DNA of 64,000 nucleotides from Leptospira sp. GIMC2001 (GTDB taxonomy: Bacteria > Spirochaetota > Leptospiria > Leptospirales > Leptospiraceae). Positions 36,566 to 45,503 of this stretch are shown here, piece after piece. The stretch is from contig NZ_CP115468.1 in assembly GCF_028462125.1 (NCBI RefSeq), forward strand, positions 2,075,097 through 2,139,096, given 5' to 3'. Below the pieces are notes generated by a model, which ran no database searches, was not told where the DNA came from, and saw only the letters and a program-made list of their open reading frames with translations. Position 1 is the stretch's first letter, and each line of letters opens with the position of its first letter. Position numbers and translations under genes: made by a program.

Positions 36566-37905
36566 AAATTTTTATATGTGATGATGAAAAAGATATTCGA
36601 AGGACTCTAAAAGGAATTTTGGAAGATGAGAATTATTATGTTGAAGATTTTTCGACTGGCAAAGCACTTCTTAAAACACTCTCGAAAGAAAGACCTGATC
36701 TTGTTCTACTCGATGTCTGGATTGGTAAAGAAGATGGAATTGAAATACTAGATGAATGCAGAAAAATCTATCCGTTGTTACCGATCGTTATGATTTCGGG
36801 ACATGGAACCATTGATATCGCTGTCAGTGCAACGAAAAAAGGTGCGATCGGTTTTCTTGAAAAACCTTTATCTATTGAGAAAGTCCTATCAACAATTCAA
36901 GAAAGCGTCTCATCGAATCCAGTAGAAGATATTCCTGATTATCATTTAGAATTTGATGATATATTAGGAAGTTCTAATGAAATCCGGCGAGTTAAATTTG
37001 CAATTTCGCAGGCATCATCGACAAATGCACGAGTTTTTATCTATGGTGAGAATGGAACTGGTAAAGAACTTGTTGCCAAAGCGATTTTTAAGAACTCAAA
37101 GAGACGAGATCAAAATTTTATTGAAATCAATTGCGCAGCTATTCCCGAAGAACTCATAGAATCTGAATTGTTTGGACATGAAAAAGGTGCATTTACAGGA
37201 GCAATTGATCGAAAAATTGGTCGATTTGAATTAGCGAATCACGGAACATTATTTTTAGATGAAATTTGTGACATGTCACTTGCAACTCAAGCGAAAGTTC
37301 TTCGCGCATTGCAAGAACAAAGATTTGAAAGGGTCGGTGGATCCGAGACGATTTCTGTTGATGTTCGTATCATTGCCGCGACCAATATTCCAGTGTTAGA
37401 TGCGATTCGAGAAGGCAAATTTAGAGAAGATCTATATTACAGATTAAATGTAATTCCGATCAACCTTCCACCGCTTAGAGAAAGAATGGTTGATATTCCA
37501 GTTTTGACAGAATATTATTTAATAAAATCAATTCAAGAAAACAACCTTCCAATAAAGAAAATTGAGAATGAAGCAATTGAGATTCTAAAAAAACATTTTT
37601 GGCCAGGGAATATTCGAGAATTAAAAAACATTGTAGAGAGATTATCCATTATGGTTCCAGGAAACGTAATCGGAGGAAATCATGTTCGAGAAGCTTTAGT
37701 TGGTTTTAAGAAAGCGAATGAAATGATAGCTCAAGGCGACTTGAAATCAGCAAAAGATGAATTCGAAAGGCAGTATATTATAAAAGCATTATCAGCGAAT
37801 GAAGGAAATGTTACCAAAGCAAGTAAAATACTCGGTATAGAAAGAACACATCTATATAGAAAAATAAAAAGTCTAAACATACAAATGGATTCTTTGTCAG
37901 AATGA
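36562..37905 (+). CDS. Sigma-54-dependent response regulator, NtrX/NtrC family
   Basis: The receiver domain has the acidic pair near CDDE (6-9) and phospho-acceptor Asp51 in LLDVW. The AAA+ domain has Walker A GENGTGKE at about 162-169, GAFTGA at 209-214 for contact with sigma-54, Walker B LFLDEI and the arginine-finger region FREDLYYRL. The C-terminal Fis-type helix-turn-helix has NVTKASKILGIERTHLYRKI. It should be phosphorylated by the adjoining NtrY-like kinase and activate RpoN promoters. The symbol ntrX is likely but not certain, since many NtrC-like regulators share the layout. Confidence 0.92.
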   Translation: MKIFICDDEKDIRRTLKGILEDENYYVEDFSTGKALLKTLSKERPDLVLLDVWIGKEDGIEILDECRKIYPLLPIVMISGHGTIDIAVSATKKGAIGFLEKPLSIEKVLSTIQESVSSNPVEDIPDYHLEFDDILGSSNEIRRVKFAISQASSTNARVFIYGENGTGKELVAKAIFKNSKRRDQNFIEINCAAIPEELIESELFGHEKGAFTGAIDRKIGRFELANHGTLFLDEICDMSLATQAKVLRALQEQRFERVGGSETISVDVRIIAATNIPVLDAIREGKFREDLYYRLNVIPINLPPLRERMVDIPVLTEYYLIKSIQENNLPIKKIENEAIEILKKHFWPGNIRELKNIVERLSIMVPGNVIGGNHVREALVGFKKANEMIAQGDLKSAKDEFERQYIIKALSANEGNVTKASKILGIERTHLYRKIKSLNIQMDSLSE

Positions 37906-38717
37906 AAGCTTCCGAATATTTAAATAGACTCAAAACTTTAGATTCCATTCTTCAAGAGACTGGTTTTTTATTGCAAAACAATGAATTTCCAATCTATAAT
38001 TTATCCAAGGAACCATATCCTGATGAATTTCCTTTAGTATTCAATCCATCCAAAATCAATATAACTTCTGAAGGTGATAAAATATTAAATTCAGAAGGAG
38101 AAGTAATCGCACTCGATGGTTATCTTACGCGAAACTTTGCGTGTAAAAAATGTTCGGATCGATCCATGGGTATTCGAGGATTCCTTCAGAGAGGAAGAAA
38201 GAAATTATTGATCTTACACTATACGGGCGAAACGGGAATGCCTGGTTCTTCATTTATAAAAAAATCTTCAAAGACACTGTTTAGATCTAAGGAAGTAGAA
38301 GAGAGTTTTACTGAATGGATTCAAGAAGGTTTGAATACATCATACGAAGAATTTCATTATCAAGAGTATCCAGCTTGTCGTTTTCACAAAGGATTTGAAG
38401 TGAGCGATTGGCATAGGCGTGCAAATTTATGCGACATACATGTTGAAGAAACTGTGCGCAAAGAGGGTATCAAAGCAATTCTAGTTCTTGGATCATCAGC
38501 ACTTCTTAGATGGCCAAGCGAATATTGTAAAGCTAATGCAGGAAAACTATTGGAATGGAAGTTTTCAGATGGCCTCAAAATTCCATATCTCATAACAAGA
38601 TCTCCAGAAGCACTTCTCCATTGCAAAATAAAAAAACCATCTGAATATAAGAATATGCTCACACAGTTAAGTGAACACTTAAGAATACTTCAAAAAAAAG
38701 TCGGCGATTTCAATTGA
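37902..38717 (+). CDS. Diverged Fe-S uracil-DNA-glycosylase-like protein
   Basis: The 271 residues look like a diverged member of the UDG superfamily with a [4Fe-4S] cluster. Cysteines at 81, 84, 159 and 177 reproduce the C-x2-C ... C-x(about 14-17)-C spacing of family 4 enzymes. GETGMPG (109-115) stands where the GExPG loop lies, ILVLGSSAL (193-201) matches the VxLG strand, and RSPEALLH (233-240) replaces the HPAALL motif. An N-terminal extension of about 75 residues is unusual. Activity is uncertain because catalytic positions differ. It overlaps the regulator and priA by four bases on each side, suggesting cotranscription with priA. Confidence 0.62.
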   Translation: MKASEYLNRLKTLDSILQETGFLLQNNEFPIYNLSKEPYPDEFPLVFNPSKINITSEGDKILNSEGEVIALDGYLTRNFACKKCSDRSMGIRGFLQRGRKKLLILHYTGETGMPGSSFIKKSSKTLFRSKEVEESFTEWIQEGLNTSYEEFHYQEYPACRFHKGFEVSDWHRRANLCDIHVEETVRKEGIKAILVLGSSALLRWPSEYCKANAGKLLEWKFSDGLKIPYLITRSPEALLHCKIKKPSEYKNMLTQLSEHLRILQKKVGDFN

Positions 38718-40666
38718 TTCAATACGCAGATATTGTCGTAGATCTTCCAATGGACAATGAGCTTCTAACTTATGAAGTTCCGAACTCGAATAAAATAGCT
38801 CAACGTGGAATGAGAGTTGAGATCGAAGTAAAATCAAGAAAACTTACTGGCATCATTCATTCAATTCACTCAAATGAACCAAATTTTAAATGTAAACCAC
38901 TTATAAAAATAGTAGATACAAACCCTGTCATCAATGAAGAACAATGGGATCTCGCCGAATGGATGAAGAATAGTTATATGGCGGGACTTGGTGAATCTCT
39001 TTTTCGAATGATTCCTCAAGGAAGAAGATTGATTCGTGAAGAGGAACTAGATGTTGAAATTGATGCCGAATACAAATCACTTAATGAAGAGCAGCAAGTA
39101 GCATTTGATGCGATTGCAAAAGGAATCGGTAAAGAATATTCTTCCCATTTATTGTATGGAATAACAGGAAGTGGCAAGACAGAAATTTATATTCATCTTA
39201 TTCGAGAATTATTAGAAAAGACTGACCGTACAGTTATATTTCTCGTTCCAGAAATTTCTTTAACTTTTCATATTATAAAAAAATTAGAAACAATTTTTCC
39301 AAAAGATATCGCATTGATTCATTCTGGCCTAAAAACATCACAAAGATTTCGATCCTATCAGTCCTTACTGAAAGGGGAACGTAGGATTGCAGTTGGAACT
39401 AGGTCTGCAGTCTTTGCTCCTGTTTCAAAGCCAGGACTTATAATATTAGATGAAGAACATGATCAATCCTATAAAGAAAATACCAGTCCACGGTATCATG
39501 CGAGGCAAGTAGCTCATTATCGTGTTAGCAAAAACAACGGAATTTTATTATTAGGAAGTGCTACACCTAGTGTAGAAACTTTTTATTTAGCTAAATCAAA
39601 AAAAATTCATTTCCATACAATGAAAAATCGAGCAGTGAATGCGTCGGTTCTTCCGGAAGTGCGCATCGTTCCAAAAAAAGATATGGAAGGGCCGGTCGGA
39701 TTTGAATTGATGAAACAATTGAAATCGCAGATTCAAAAAAGTGAACAATCAATTCTCTTGCTAAATAGAAGAGGGTATAGCCCTTTTATTTACCTAGCTG
39801 AAGAAAAGAAATTTCTTGGATGTCCCAATTGTTCAACGAATCTATGTTATCATAAAAATGGAATTGTTCAATGTCATACATGCGGATACAAAGAGAGCTT
39901 TGATAAAATCAAATCAGGTCATAAAAAAGTTGATCTGATCGGAATTGGAACTCAGAAATTAGAAGAGTTTTTGCTTACGAATCTCCCTGATGCAAAAATT
40001 GAAAGATTGGACCAAGACAGCTCAAGAAAGCAAGAAGTTTTGACAGGTATTTTATCAAAACTTTATCACGGAGAGTTGGATATTTTAACCGGAACTCAGA
40101 TGATCGCCAAGGGGCTTGACGTCGCTAATGTAACGTTTGTTGGAGTTTTGAATGCAAACCAAGGATTAGGGATCCCAGATTTTCGCGCAGGAGAAAGGGT
40201 ATTTTCTCTACTAACTCAAGTTGCTGGTCGAGCCGGGCGAAGTACAAAAAAAGGATTGGTTCTTATTGAAGCTCATGATCCAAACCATCCCGTTCTGCAA
40301 AAAGCAATGCGACAAGACTATGACGGTTTCTATCAGGATGAGATACTTTTTCGCGAACAGATGAACTTGCCTCCATTTTCTAGACTCCTCCGGCTTGTCA
40401 TACGCTCAACCGATGAAGAATTGTCTGGACAATCTATATTAAAAATTGCAGAGATCATTCGAAAGAACCAAAAGGATTCTTTTCAGATGCTTGGGCCTTC
40501 TCCTTGTCCATTCTATAAACTCGATAAATATTTCCGAAATCATATTCTTATCAAAACAAAAAATCATTCGATAACAAGAGAGCTTGTCGGAATCATACAA
40601 AGCCAATGGAAGAAATCCAATAAACTGTATTTGGAAGTTGACTTTGATCCTCTTGATTTAGTATAG
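38714..40666 (+). CDS. priA: Primosomal helicase PriA with a single zinc site
   Basis: Restarts collapsed replication forks. The N-terminal DNA-binding domain is followed by Walker A GITGSGKTEIY, LDEEHDQSYK, LGSATPSVET, LLNRRGYSPF, the zinc region and the C-terminal helicase motif GTQMIAKGLD with VAGRAGR. The zinc region keeps only Cys370, Cys373, Cys387 and Cys390 (plus Cys378), while the pairs that flank these in E. coli PriA are missing. At 650 residues it is shorter than the roughly 730 of E. coli. The start is a TTG at 38714 that overlaps the UDG-like stop. Identification is firm from the helicase motifs. Confidence 0.93.
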   Translation: MIQYADIVVDLPMDNELLTYEVPNSNKIAQRGMRVEIEVKSRKLTGIIHSIHSNEPNFKCKPLIKIVDTNPVINEEQWDLAEWMKNSYMAGLGESLFRMIPQGRRLIREEELDVEIDAEYKSLNEEQQVAFDAIAKGIGKEYSSHLLYGITGSGKTEIYIHLIRELLEKTDRTVIFLVPEISLTFHIIKKLETIFPKDIALIHSGLKTSQRFRSYQSLLKGERRIAVGTRSAVFAPVSKPGLIILDEEHDQSYKENTSPRYHARQVAHYRVSKNNGILLLGSATPSVETFYLAKSKKIHFHTMKNRAVNASVLPEVRIVPKKDMEGPVGFELMKQLKSQIQKSEQSILLLNRRGYSPFIYLAEEKKFLGCPNCSTNLCYHKNGIVQCHTCGYKESFDKIKSGHKKVDLIGIGTQKLEEFLLTNLPDAKIERLDQDSSRKQEVLTGILSKLYHGELDILTGTQMIAKGLDVANVTFVGVLNANQGLGIPDFRAGERVFSLLTQVAGRAGRSTKKGLVLIEAHDPNHPVLQKAMRQDYDGFYQDEILFREQMNLPPFSRLLRLVIRSTDEELSGQSILKIAEIIRKNQKDSFQMLGPSPCPFYKLDKYFRNHILIKTKNHSITRELVGIIQSQWKKSNKLYLEVDFDPLDLV

Positions 40667-40673
40667 TAAGATC

Positions 40674-41615
40674 ATGAAAATTGGTTTTTTTGGAACACCA
40701 GAACATGCAAAAGACTTACTAAAAATATTAAAAGACCATGGCAATGAAATTGGATTTGTCGTAACCAATCCAGATAAGCCACAAGGTAGAAAAAAAGAAT
40801 TAGTTCCGTCACCCGTTAAGAAGTATGCTTTAGAGAATGGTATCCCAGTCTTCCAACCAATCAAAATCAAGCAAGAACCTGCAATTCAAGAAATTCTTTC
40901 CATTGCTGTGGACATACATATCGTATACGCCTATGGCTCTATAATACCGGAAATTATTTTTACATCTCCGAAATTTGGAAGTATGAATTTGCATGGAAGT
41001 CTTTTACCAGAACTACGAGGTGCATCACCTGTTCAATCGGCGATTCTCTTAGGTTACAAGAAAACGGGTTTTACAATTCAATATCTAGCCAATGAAGTCG
41101 ACTCAGGTGATATAATAGCTCAAGAAGAGTTTGAGATTTCCGATTCAGATACAACTGATATTTTACTCAATCGCATAACAGATCTTGGTGGAAAAGCAAT
41201 ATTGAGAATTTTGGAAGAAATTAACCAAACTCAAAAACCGAGTTCCTCCATTCCCCAAGATAACTCGAAAGCAACATTTTGCGGAAAATTCAAATCAGAA
41301 GATCGTTTACTTGATTTTACCCAATCAGCAGAGTCGATTCACAATAGAATTCGAGCCTTCTATCCAAACCCTATAGCCATGTCGGGGTTTCGAGGCAAAA
41401 AAATCCTAATCCATAAATCCTATTTAGAAAAAGATACAACCGTAGACAGCCCACCTGGAACGGTTTATTTAAAGGATAAAAAATCACTTTTCGTAATTTG
41501 TGGTGATAAAAAAATGATCGGTATCGGGGAGATTCAGCCAGAAGGTAAGAAGCCTATGGCAGTCAGTGAATTTTTGAATGGCATTAATTTCCTCGAAGGT
41601 GAGAGATTCGATTGA
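40674..41615 (+). CDS. fmt: Methionyl-tRNA formyltransferase
   Basis: Formylates the initiator Met-tRNA. GFFGTPEHA at the start, PQGRKKELVPSPVK, NLHGSLLPELRGASPVQSAIL with the catalytic Asn-His region, and the LANEVDSGDII loop are diagnostic. The 313 residues match the family. It lies seven bases after priA, a priA-fmt order common in bacteria (usually with def, which is absent here). Its end overlaps the PASTA gene by four bases. Confidence 0.96.
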   Translation: MKIGFFGTPEHAKDLLKILKDHGNEIGFVVTNPDKPQGRKKELVPSPVKKYALENGIPVFQPIKIKQEPAIQEILSIAVDIHIVYAYGSIIPEIIFTSPKFGSMNLHGSLLPELRGASPVQSAILLGYKKTGFTIQYLANEVDSGDIIAQEEFEISDSDTTDILLNRITDLGGKAILRILEEINQTQKPSSSIPQDNSKATFCGKFKSEDRLLDFTQSAESIHNRIRAFYPNPIAMSGFRGKKILIHKSYLEKDTTVDSPPGTVYLKDKKSLFVICGDKKMIGIGEIQPEGKKPMAVSEFLNGINFLEGERFD

Positions 41616-42583
41616 AAATTTTAAAATTACGTGGTTACATTCTATTTCTAAGCCTGGGAATGGTTATTTTTTTCATAGGCGCATTCTCAGTTATATTGGT
41701 TCGAACAAAAGATCCATACCTGACGACTATGCCAAACTTAATTGGAAAAAATTATGTATCCGTACATAATGAACTCATTCGTTTACGCCTCAAAGTCTCA
41801 CTGGAGAATACAAGAATCCCTGAGAAGAATGATGGAGAGATTGTTGCACAATCGATATCACCAGGAAAGCAAGTTGATGCTGGCTCACATGTCTATCTCA
41901 CAGTAGTTCAAGGTTTTGACCGCGTAGAAATGCCCAATATCATTGGACAGAACCTATCTACTGCTAAAGGTTCACTTGACAAAGTCTTATCTGGAGAGAC
42001 ATACGTTTCTATGCCGATTGGAGGAATTACATTCGTTCCGGCTAAAGAAACGGAACAAGCGGATACAGTCATTGATCAGATTCCCGAGCCAGGCAAAATT
42101 ACCAATAGTGGGGAAAAAGTATATCTTCTCGTAACTGAACCATCCAATCCAAAAAATAAGAATGATCAAAGCTTCAATTCAATTCCGCTTCCAATCGCAG
42201 GTAAAGCTCTGAATGCAATCAAATTCCCTTGGAAAATCACAAGCTGGGAGCCTACTCAAATAAGAGAACAAATTGGACTGATTAAGTCTTCTACTCAGAA
42301 TAATGGAATGTATGAATTTGTAGTATTCAAGAAAGAGTTGGAGAACAGAATTGAAGAAGGATACGAATTTGTAGACTGGAAGATTCCAAGAGATGGCGTC
42401 TATCAAGTGTCAGTTGATCGCATATCCAATTCGGATCAAAGAGAAATCATCTATCTTCCTCAATCCTTTCGCAAAGATGAAATTTTATCAATAGTATTGT
42501 ATAGAAAAGGGGATATCGTAGCGAAACTGTTAACGATTGACGACAAAGAAATAGATAAAGAAAAGTTTAAATCAGAAATATAA
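41612..42583 (+). CDS. Membrane-anchored PASTA-domain protein
   Basis: One N-terminal membrane helix (about 8-31) is followed by two PASTA domains (about 37-98 and 99-170) with [16 protein letters not shown] and [16 protein letters not shown] starts and the [16 protein letters not shown] and [16 protein letters not shown] ends, then a C-terminal domain of about 150 residues of no recognised family. PASTA domains bind peptidoglycan fragments or beta-lactams in kinases and PBPs; here there is no kinase or transpeptidase. Start is a TTG overlapping fmt by four bases. A role at the cell wall is inferred. Confidence 0.85.
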   Translation: MKILKLRGYILFLSLGMVIFFIGAFSVILVRTKDPYLTTMPNLIGKNYVSVHNELIRLRLKVSLENTRIPEKNDGEIVAQSISPGKQVDAGSHVYLTVVQGFDRVEMPNIIGQNLSTAKGSLDKVLSGETYVSMPIGGITFVPAKETEQADTVIDQIPEPGKITNSGEKVYLLVTEPSNPKNKNDQSFNSIPLPIAGKALNAIKFPWKITSWEPTQIREQIGLIKSSTQNNGMYEFVVFKKELENRIEEGYEFVDWKIPRDGVYQVSVDRISNSDQREIIYLPQSFRKDEILSIVLYRKGDIVAKLLTIDDKEIDKEKFKSEI

Positions 42584-42587
42584 ATTC

Positions 42588-43232
42588 ATGAAAATATCAG
42601 CATCCATTCTCGCAACTTCCATCACTCAACTAGGCAGAATCATTCCGTCCATTAATCCAGAAGCCGTAGACTATATCCATATGGATGTGATGGACGGAAA
42701 CTATGTTCCACAAATCTCGTTTGGTGAGGCGATCACAAGAGAAGTAAAAGAACTCACAACTATTCCACTGGATGTTCATTTGATGGTCAAAAAACCAGAA
42801 GATCATTTCCAAAAGTATCTGGATCTCAAGCCAGCCTACGTCACTTTTCACCAAGAAACTACAGATTTTGGGGTCAGGCTATCGGACGAGATTCGAAAGT
42901 CTGGATCAAAAGTTGGAATTAGCCTAAACCCTATGACTCCTGTGACTTCACTAAAGTATATCTTACCATATATTGATATGATCTTGATTATGACAGTGGA
43001 TCCAGGATTTTACGGACAGAAATTTATTCTAGGTGGTTTGGACAAAATTAAGGAAGCAGCAGATATGGTTTCTCATCTTCCGATAGACATCGAAGTGGAT
43101 GGCGGAGTAAACGCGTCCAATATAGCCGATATACGAAAGGCTGGGGCAAATATCTGTGTTGTTGGGGCTGGACTTTTCAAAGAAGGCGACCCATCATCGA
43201 ACGGCTTGAATTTGAAGAAACTTGCAGGCTAA
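42588..43232 (+). CDS. rpe: Ribulose-phosphate 3-epimerase
   Basis: A 214-residue TIM-barrel enzyme that interconverts ribulose 5-phosphate and xylulose 5-phosphate. ASILATSI at the start, [18 protein letters not shown] with the metal and catalytic Asp, [26 protein letters not shown] and [10 protein letters not shown] mark the active site. It follows the PASTA gene by four bases and is the last gene before the rpsP promoter region. Confidence 0.95.
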   Translation: MKISASILATSITQLGRIIPSINPEAVDYIHMDVMDGNYVPQISFGEAITREVKELTTIPLDVHLMVKKPEDHFQKYLDLKPAYVTFHQETTDFGVRLSDEIRKSGSKVGISLNPMTPVTSLKYILPYIDMILIMTVDPGFYGQKFILGGLDKIKEAADMVSHLPIDIEVDGGVNASNIADIRKAGANICVVGAGLFKEGDPSSNGLNLKKLAG

Positions 43233-43268
43233 AAACGAGCCATTCAAACCTATTGGATCATGATTTCA

Positions 43269-43296
43269 TTGACAGGCATAATAAACAACATTTCAT
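43269..43296 (+). promoter_or_regulatory. Possible promoter upstream of rpsP
   Basis: TTGACA (43269-43274), then 16 bases, then TTTCAT (43291-43296), a weak match to the -10 element. It lies in the 95-base gap between rpe and rpsP, the longest gap in this part of the window, so a promoter is expected here. The -10 assignment is tentative. Confidence 0.4.
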
Positions 43297-43327
43297 GGTA
43301 AAAAACACCGTTTTATAGGGAATTCCA

Positions 43328-43594
43328 TTGGTAAAAATAAGACTTCAAAGAACTGGATCCAAAAATGATCCTCATTATAGAATTGTTGCAGCAGACTCAA
43401 GATCACCAAGAGATGGAAGATTTATTGAATTGATTGGACATTATCATCCTACTTTAGGTGGAACACACCAATTTACAATCAACGAAGAAAAAGCGAATGA
43501 TTGGCTAAAAAAGGGTGCGCAACCAACTGAAACTGTAAAAGGTCTATTCAAAAAACAAGGTCTTCTGACTAAAACTGTAGCAAAGGCTAGCTAA
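43328..43594 (+). CDS. rpsP: 30S ribosomal protein S16
   Basis: An 88-residue S16 protein: [24 protein letters not shown] is the family start, and [14 protein letters not shown] follows. The start is TTG at 43328, with GGGA eight bases upstream. It heads the rpsP-khpA-rimM-trmD-rplS cluster, an order conserved widely in bacteria. Confidence 0.96.
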   Translation: MVKIRLQRTGSKNDPHYRIVAADSRSPRDGRFIELIGHYHPTLGGTHQFTINEEKANDWLKKGAQPTETVKGLFKKQGLLTKTVAKAS

Positions 43595-43596
43595 AA

Positions 43597-43827
43597 TTGG
43601 ATTCCTTGATCAAATATATTGCTACTTCACTAGTTGATGAGCCTGAAGCAATTCACGTGAATCAAGTGGATGGGACTGAGAGCTCTGTATTGGAACTAAA
43701 GGTAGCACAAAAAGATATCGGTAAGGTAATCGGTAAGAATGGAAGAATCGCAAAAGCTCTCAGGGTTATCCTCCAAGCATCTTCCGTTAAACACGGAAAA
43801 AACACCCAACTCGAAATTCTCGACTAA
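43597..43827 (+). CDS. khpA: KH-domain RNA-binding protein KhpA
   Basis: A 76-residue protein with a single KH domain and the RNA-binding loop [10 protein letters not shown] in the sequence [16 protein letters not shown]. In other bacteria KhpA (YlqC) binds RNA and influences cell elongation or division. The TTG start lies two bases after the rpsP stop. Position between rpsP and rimM is typical. Confidence 0.93.
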   Translation: MDSLIKYIATSLVDEPEAIHVNQVDGTESSVLELKVAQKDIGKVIGKNGRIAKALRVILQASSVKHGKNTQLEILD

Positions 43828-44356
43828 CACCAAGGATAAGAATAGCATTCAGATTGGAATTCTAGCTTCTTCGCACGGTGTGAAGGGTTGGGCGAAAGTT
43901 AAGAATGCTGGCGAATCCTGGTCTAAGCTCGATTTCCCCAAAAAAATAATCTTTGAAAAAGCGAATCGCACAAAGATATTCAATATTCTTCAAGTAGAAA
44001 TCAAACCCAATTATTTATTGATTCGAGCAGAAGCCGTAAACCAACCAGAATTTTGGTTAGAGTGGAATGGCGCGAAAATTCTGATCGAAAAATCAGAAGC
44101 GGATTCAATTTTTGATGAAGAAGACGGATTCTTTTATTACCAACTGGAAGGGCTAGCAGTTCTAGATCAAAATGGAAAGCCAACTGGATATTCTGTAGAA
44201 AAAATTGAAGAAAGTCCCGCACATGATATTTTATTCTTAAAATCTGATTCAGGCAATCCAATTCTCGTTCCATATACAAAGTCCTGGGTTGGGGATATTT
44301 CTCTCGGTTCGGGAACGATCGTAATCAATGGGTGGGAGGACTGGATTGCTCTTTAA
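43739..44356 (+). CDS. rimM: Ribosome maturation factor RimM (start uncertain)
   Basis: RimM binds S19 and helps assemble the 30S head. The domain begins [18 protein letters not shown] and contains the barrel region with [15 protein letters not shown], ending with [12 protein letters not shown]. The start is a problem. The only ATG, GTG or TTG codon ahead of this N terminus in the frame is the ATG at 43739, which overlaps khpA by 89 bases and adds 36 residues unlike RimM. An ATT at 43847 lies ten bases after AAGGA (43832-43836) and would start the protein right at IQIG. I list the ATG form, but the ATT start is plausible. Confidence 0.88.
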   Translation: MEESQKLSGLSSKHLPLNTEKTPNSKFSTNTKDKNSIQIGILASSHGVKGWAKVKNAGESWSKLDFPKKIIFEKANRTKIFNILQVEIKPNYLLIRAEAVNQPEFWLEWNGAKILIEKSEADSIFDEEDGFFYYQLEGLAVLDQNGKPTGYSVEKIEESPAHDILFLKSDSGNPILVPYTKSWVGDISLGSGTIVINGWEDWIAL

Positions 44357-44999
44357 CTTTATAACTTTATTTCCAGAACGCATCCATAGTTTTTTTCAAA
44401 CTGGTGTTCCTGGTAAGGCTATAGAGAAAAAAATCATCCAAATCAATACAATTCAGCTCAGGGACTTTGCTGGTAATAAACACAATCGTATAGATGACAC
44501 AATCTATGGCGGTGGGCCGGGAATGTTACTGCAAGTCGGGCCAATCTATCGAGCACTCGAATCCTTAGGAGATAAAAAAGGGCATGTCGTGCTTCTCTCA
44601 GCAGCTGGTGAGACCTTTCAGCAATCTACTGCGGAAGCTATGCAAAGCCAATATGACAAGATTACATTCATCTCAGGTTATTACGAAGGCGTGGATGCAA
44701 GGGTCAGCGAACACTTAATTGACAGGGAAGTGGCACTTGGAAACTATGTAATTTCATCGGGTGATATTGCTGCAATTTGCGTTGCAGATTGTATTTCTAG
44801 GCTGATTCCAGGTTATTTAGGTAGATTCTCGAGCCTCCAAGAAGAATCTCACAATTTGGAGAATGTCTTGGAATATCCACAATACACAAAACCGAGAGAG
44901 TTTATGGGCTGGACGGTTCCCGAAGTCTTAGTAGACGGGAATCATAAAGAAATCAACGTTTGGCGAGAAGCCAATCGAAGAACCCAAAACATTGAATAA
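44346..44999 (+). CDS. trmD: tRNA (guanine37-N1)-methyltransferase
   Basis: Methylates G37 next to the anticodon to prevent frameshifting. [11 protein letters not shown] at the start, [26 protein letters not shown] and [12 protein letters not shown] are TrmD hallmarks, with the knotted SPOUT fold implied. I chose the TTG at 44346 (217 residues) because GGGAGGA (44334-44340) lies just upstream and the protein then starts like other TrmD proteins. An ATG at 44328 would add six residues. The 5' end overlaps rimM. Confidence 0.94.
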   Translation: MLFNFITLFPERIHSFFQTGVPGKAIEKKIIQINTIQLRDFAGNKHNRIDDTIYGGGPGMLLQVGPIYRALESLGDKKGHVVLLSAAGETFQQSTAEAMQSQYDKITFISGYYEGVDARVSEHLIDREVALGNYVISSGDIAAICVADCISRLIPGYLGRFSSLQEESHNLENVLEYPQYTKPREFMGWTVPEVLVDGNHKEINVWREANRRTQNIE

Positions 45000-45012
45000 T
45001 GGGACAAAAGAA

Positions 45013-45468
45013 ATGAATCAATTGATTGAAAAAGCCATCGCTGAAGATCCAAGAAACGAGATCAATTTTGAAATCGGGGACACAGTAAAAGTTCATTATA
45101 AGATCGTAGAATCTGGTAAAGAACGTATCCAAGGTTATGAAGGCCTAGTGATTGCAATATATAACAAATCTTATGGTAAAACTTTTACAGTAAGAAGAGT
45201 ATCTTACGATGTAGGTGTTGAGAGAATTTTCCCAATTCATTCTCCAAAAATCCAAAGAATTGAATTAGTTCGTAAAGGTAAAGTAAGACGAGCGAAACTC
45301 TACTATGTTCGTGGCAAGTCTGGTAAGGCTGCGAGAATCAAAGAGAAAAAAGGTGGACAAGCGATTGTTGCAAGGGACAGAAAAGTTCACGATGACAAAG
45401 TGAAAGCAGCACAAGTTCGCGCCAAAGAAGATGCGGCAGCACAAGCAGCCGAAACTCCAACAGCATAG
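45013..45468 (+). CDS. rplS: 50S ribosomal protein L19 with a C-terminal extension
   Basis: The L19 core is clear: [46 protein letters not shown], and [21 protein letters not shown]. About 151 residues long from the ATG at 45013, it exceeds the usual roughly 115 by a Lys- and Ala-rich tail ([15 protein letters not shown]... to AAETPTA). An upstream in-frame TTG at 44992 is inside trmD and less likely. It is the fifth gene of the rpsP cluster. Confidence 0.95.
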   Translation: MNQLIEKAIAEDPRNEINFEIGDTVKVHYKIVESGKERIQGYEGLVIAIYNKSYGKTFTVRRVSYDVGVERIFPIHSPKIQRIELVRKGKVRRAKLYYVRGKSGKAARIKEKKGGQAIVARDRKVHDDKVKAAQVRAKEDAAAQAAETPTA

Positions 45469-45503
45469 AAAAACAGTCTTTTAACAAACAACAACCATCA
45501 TTG

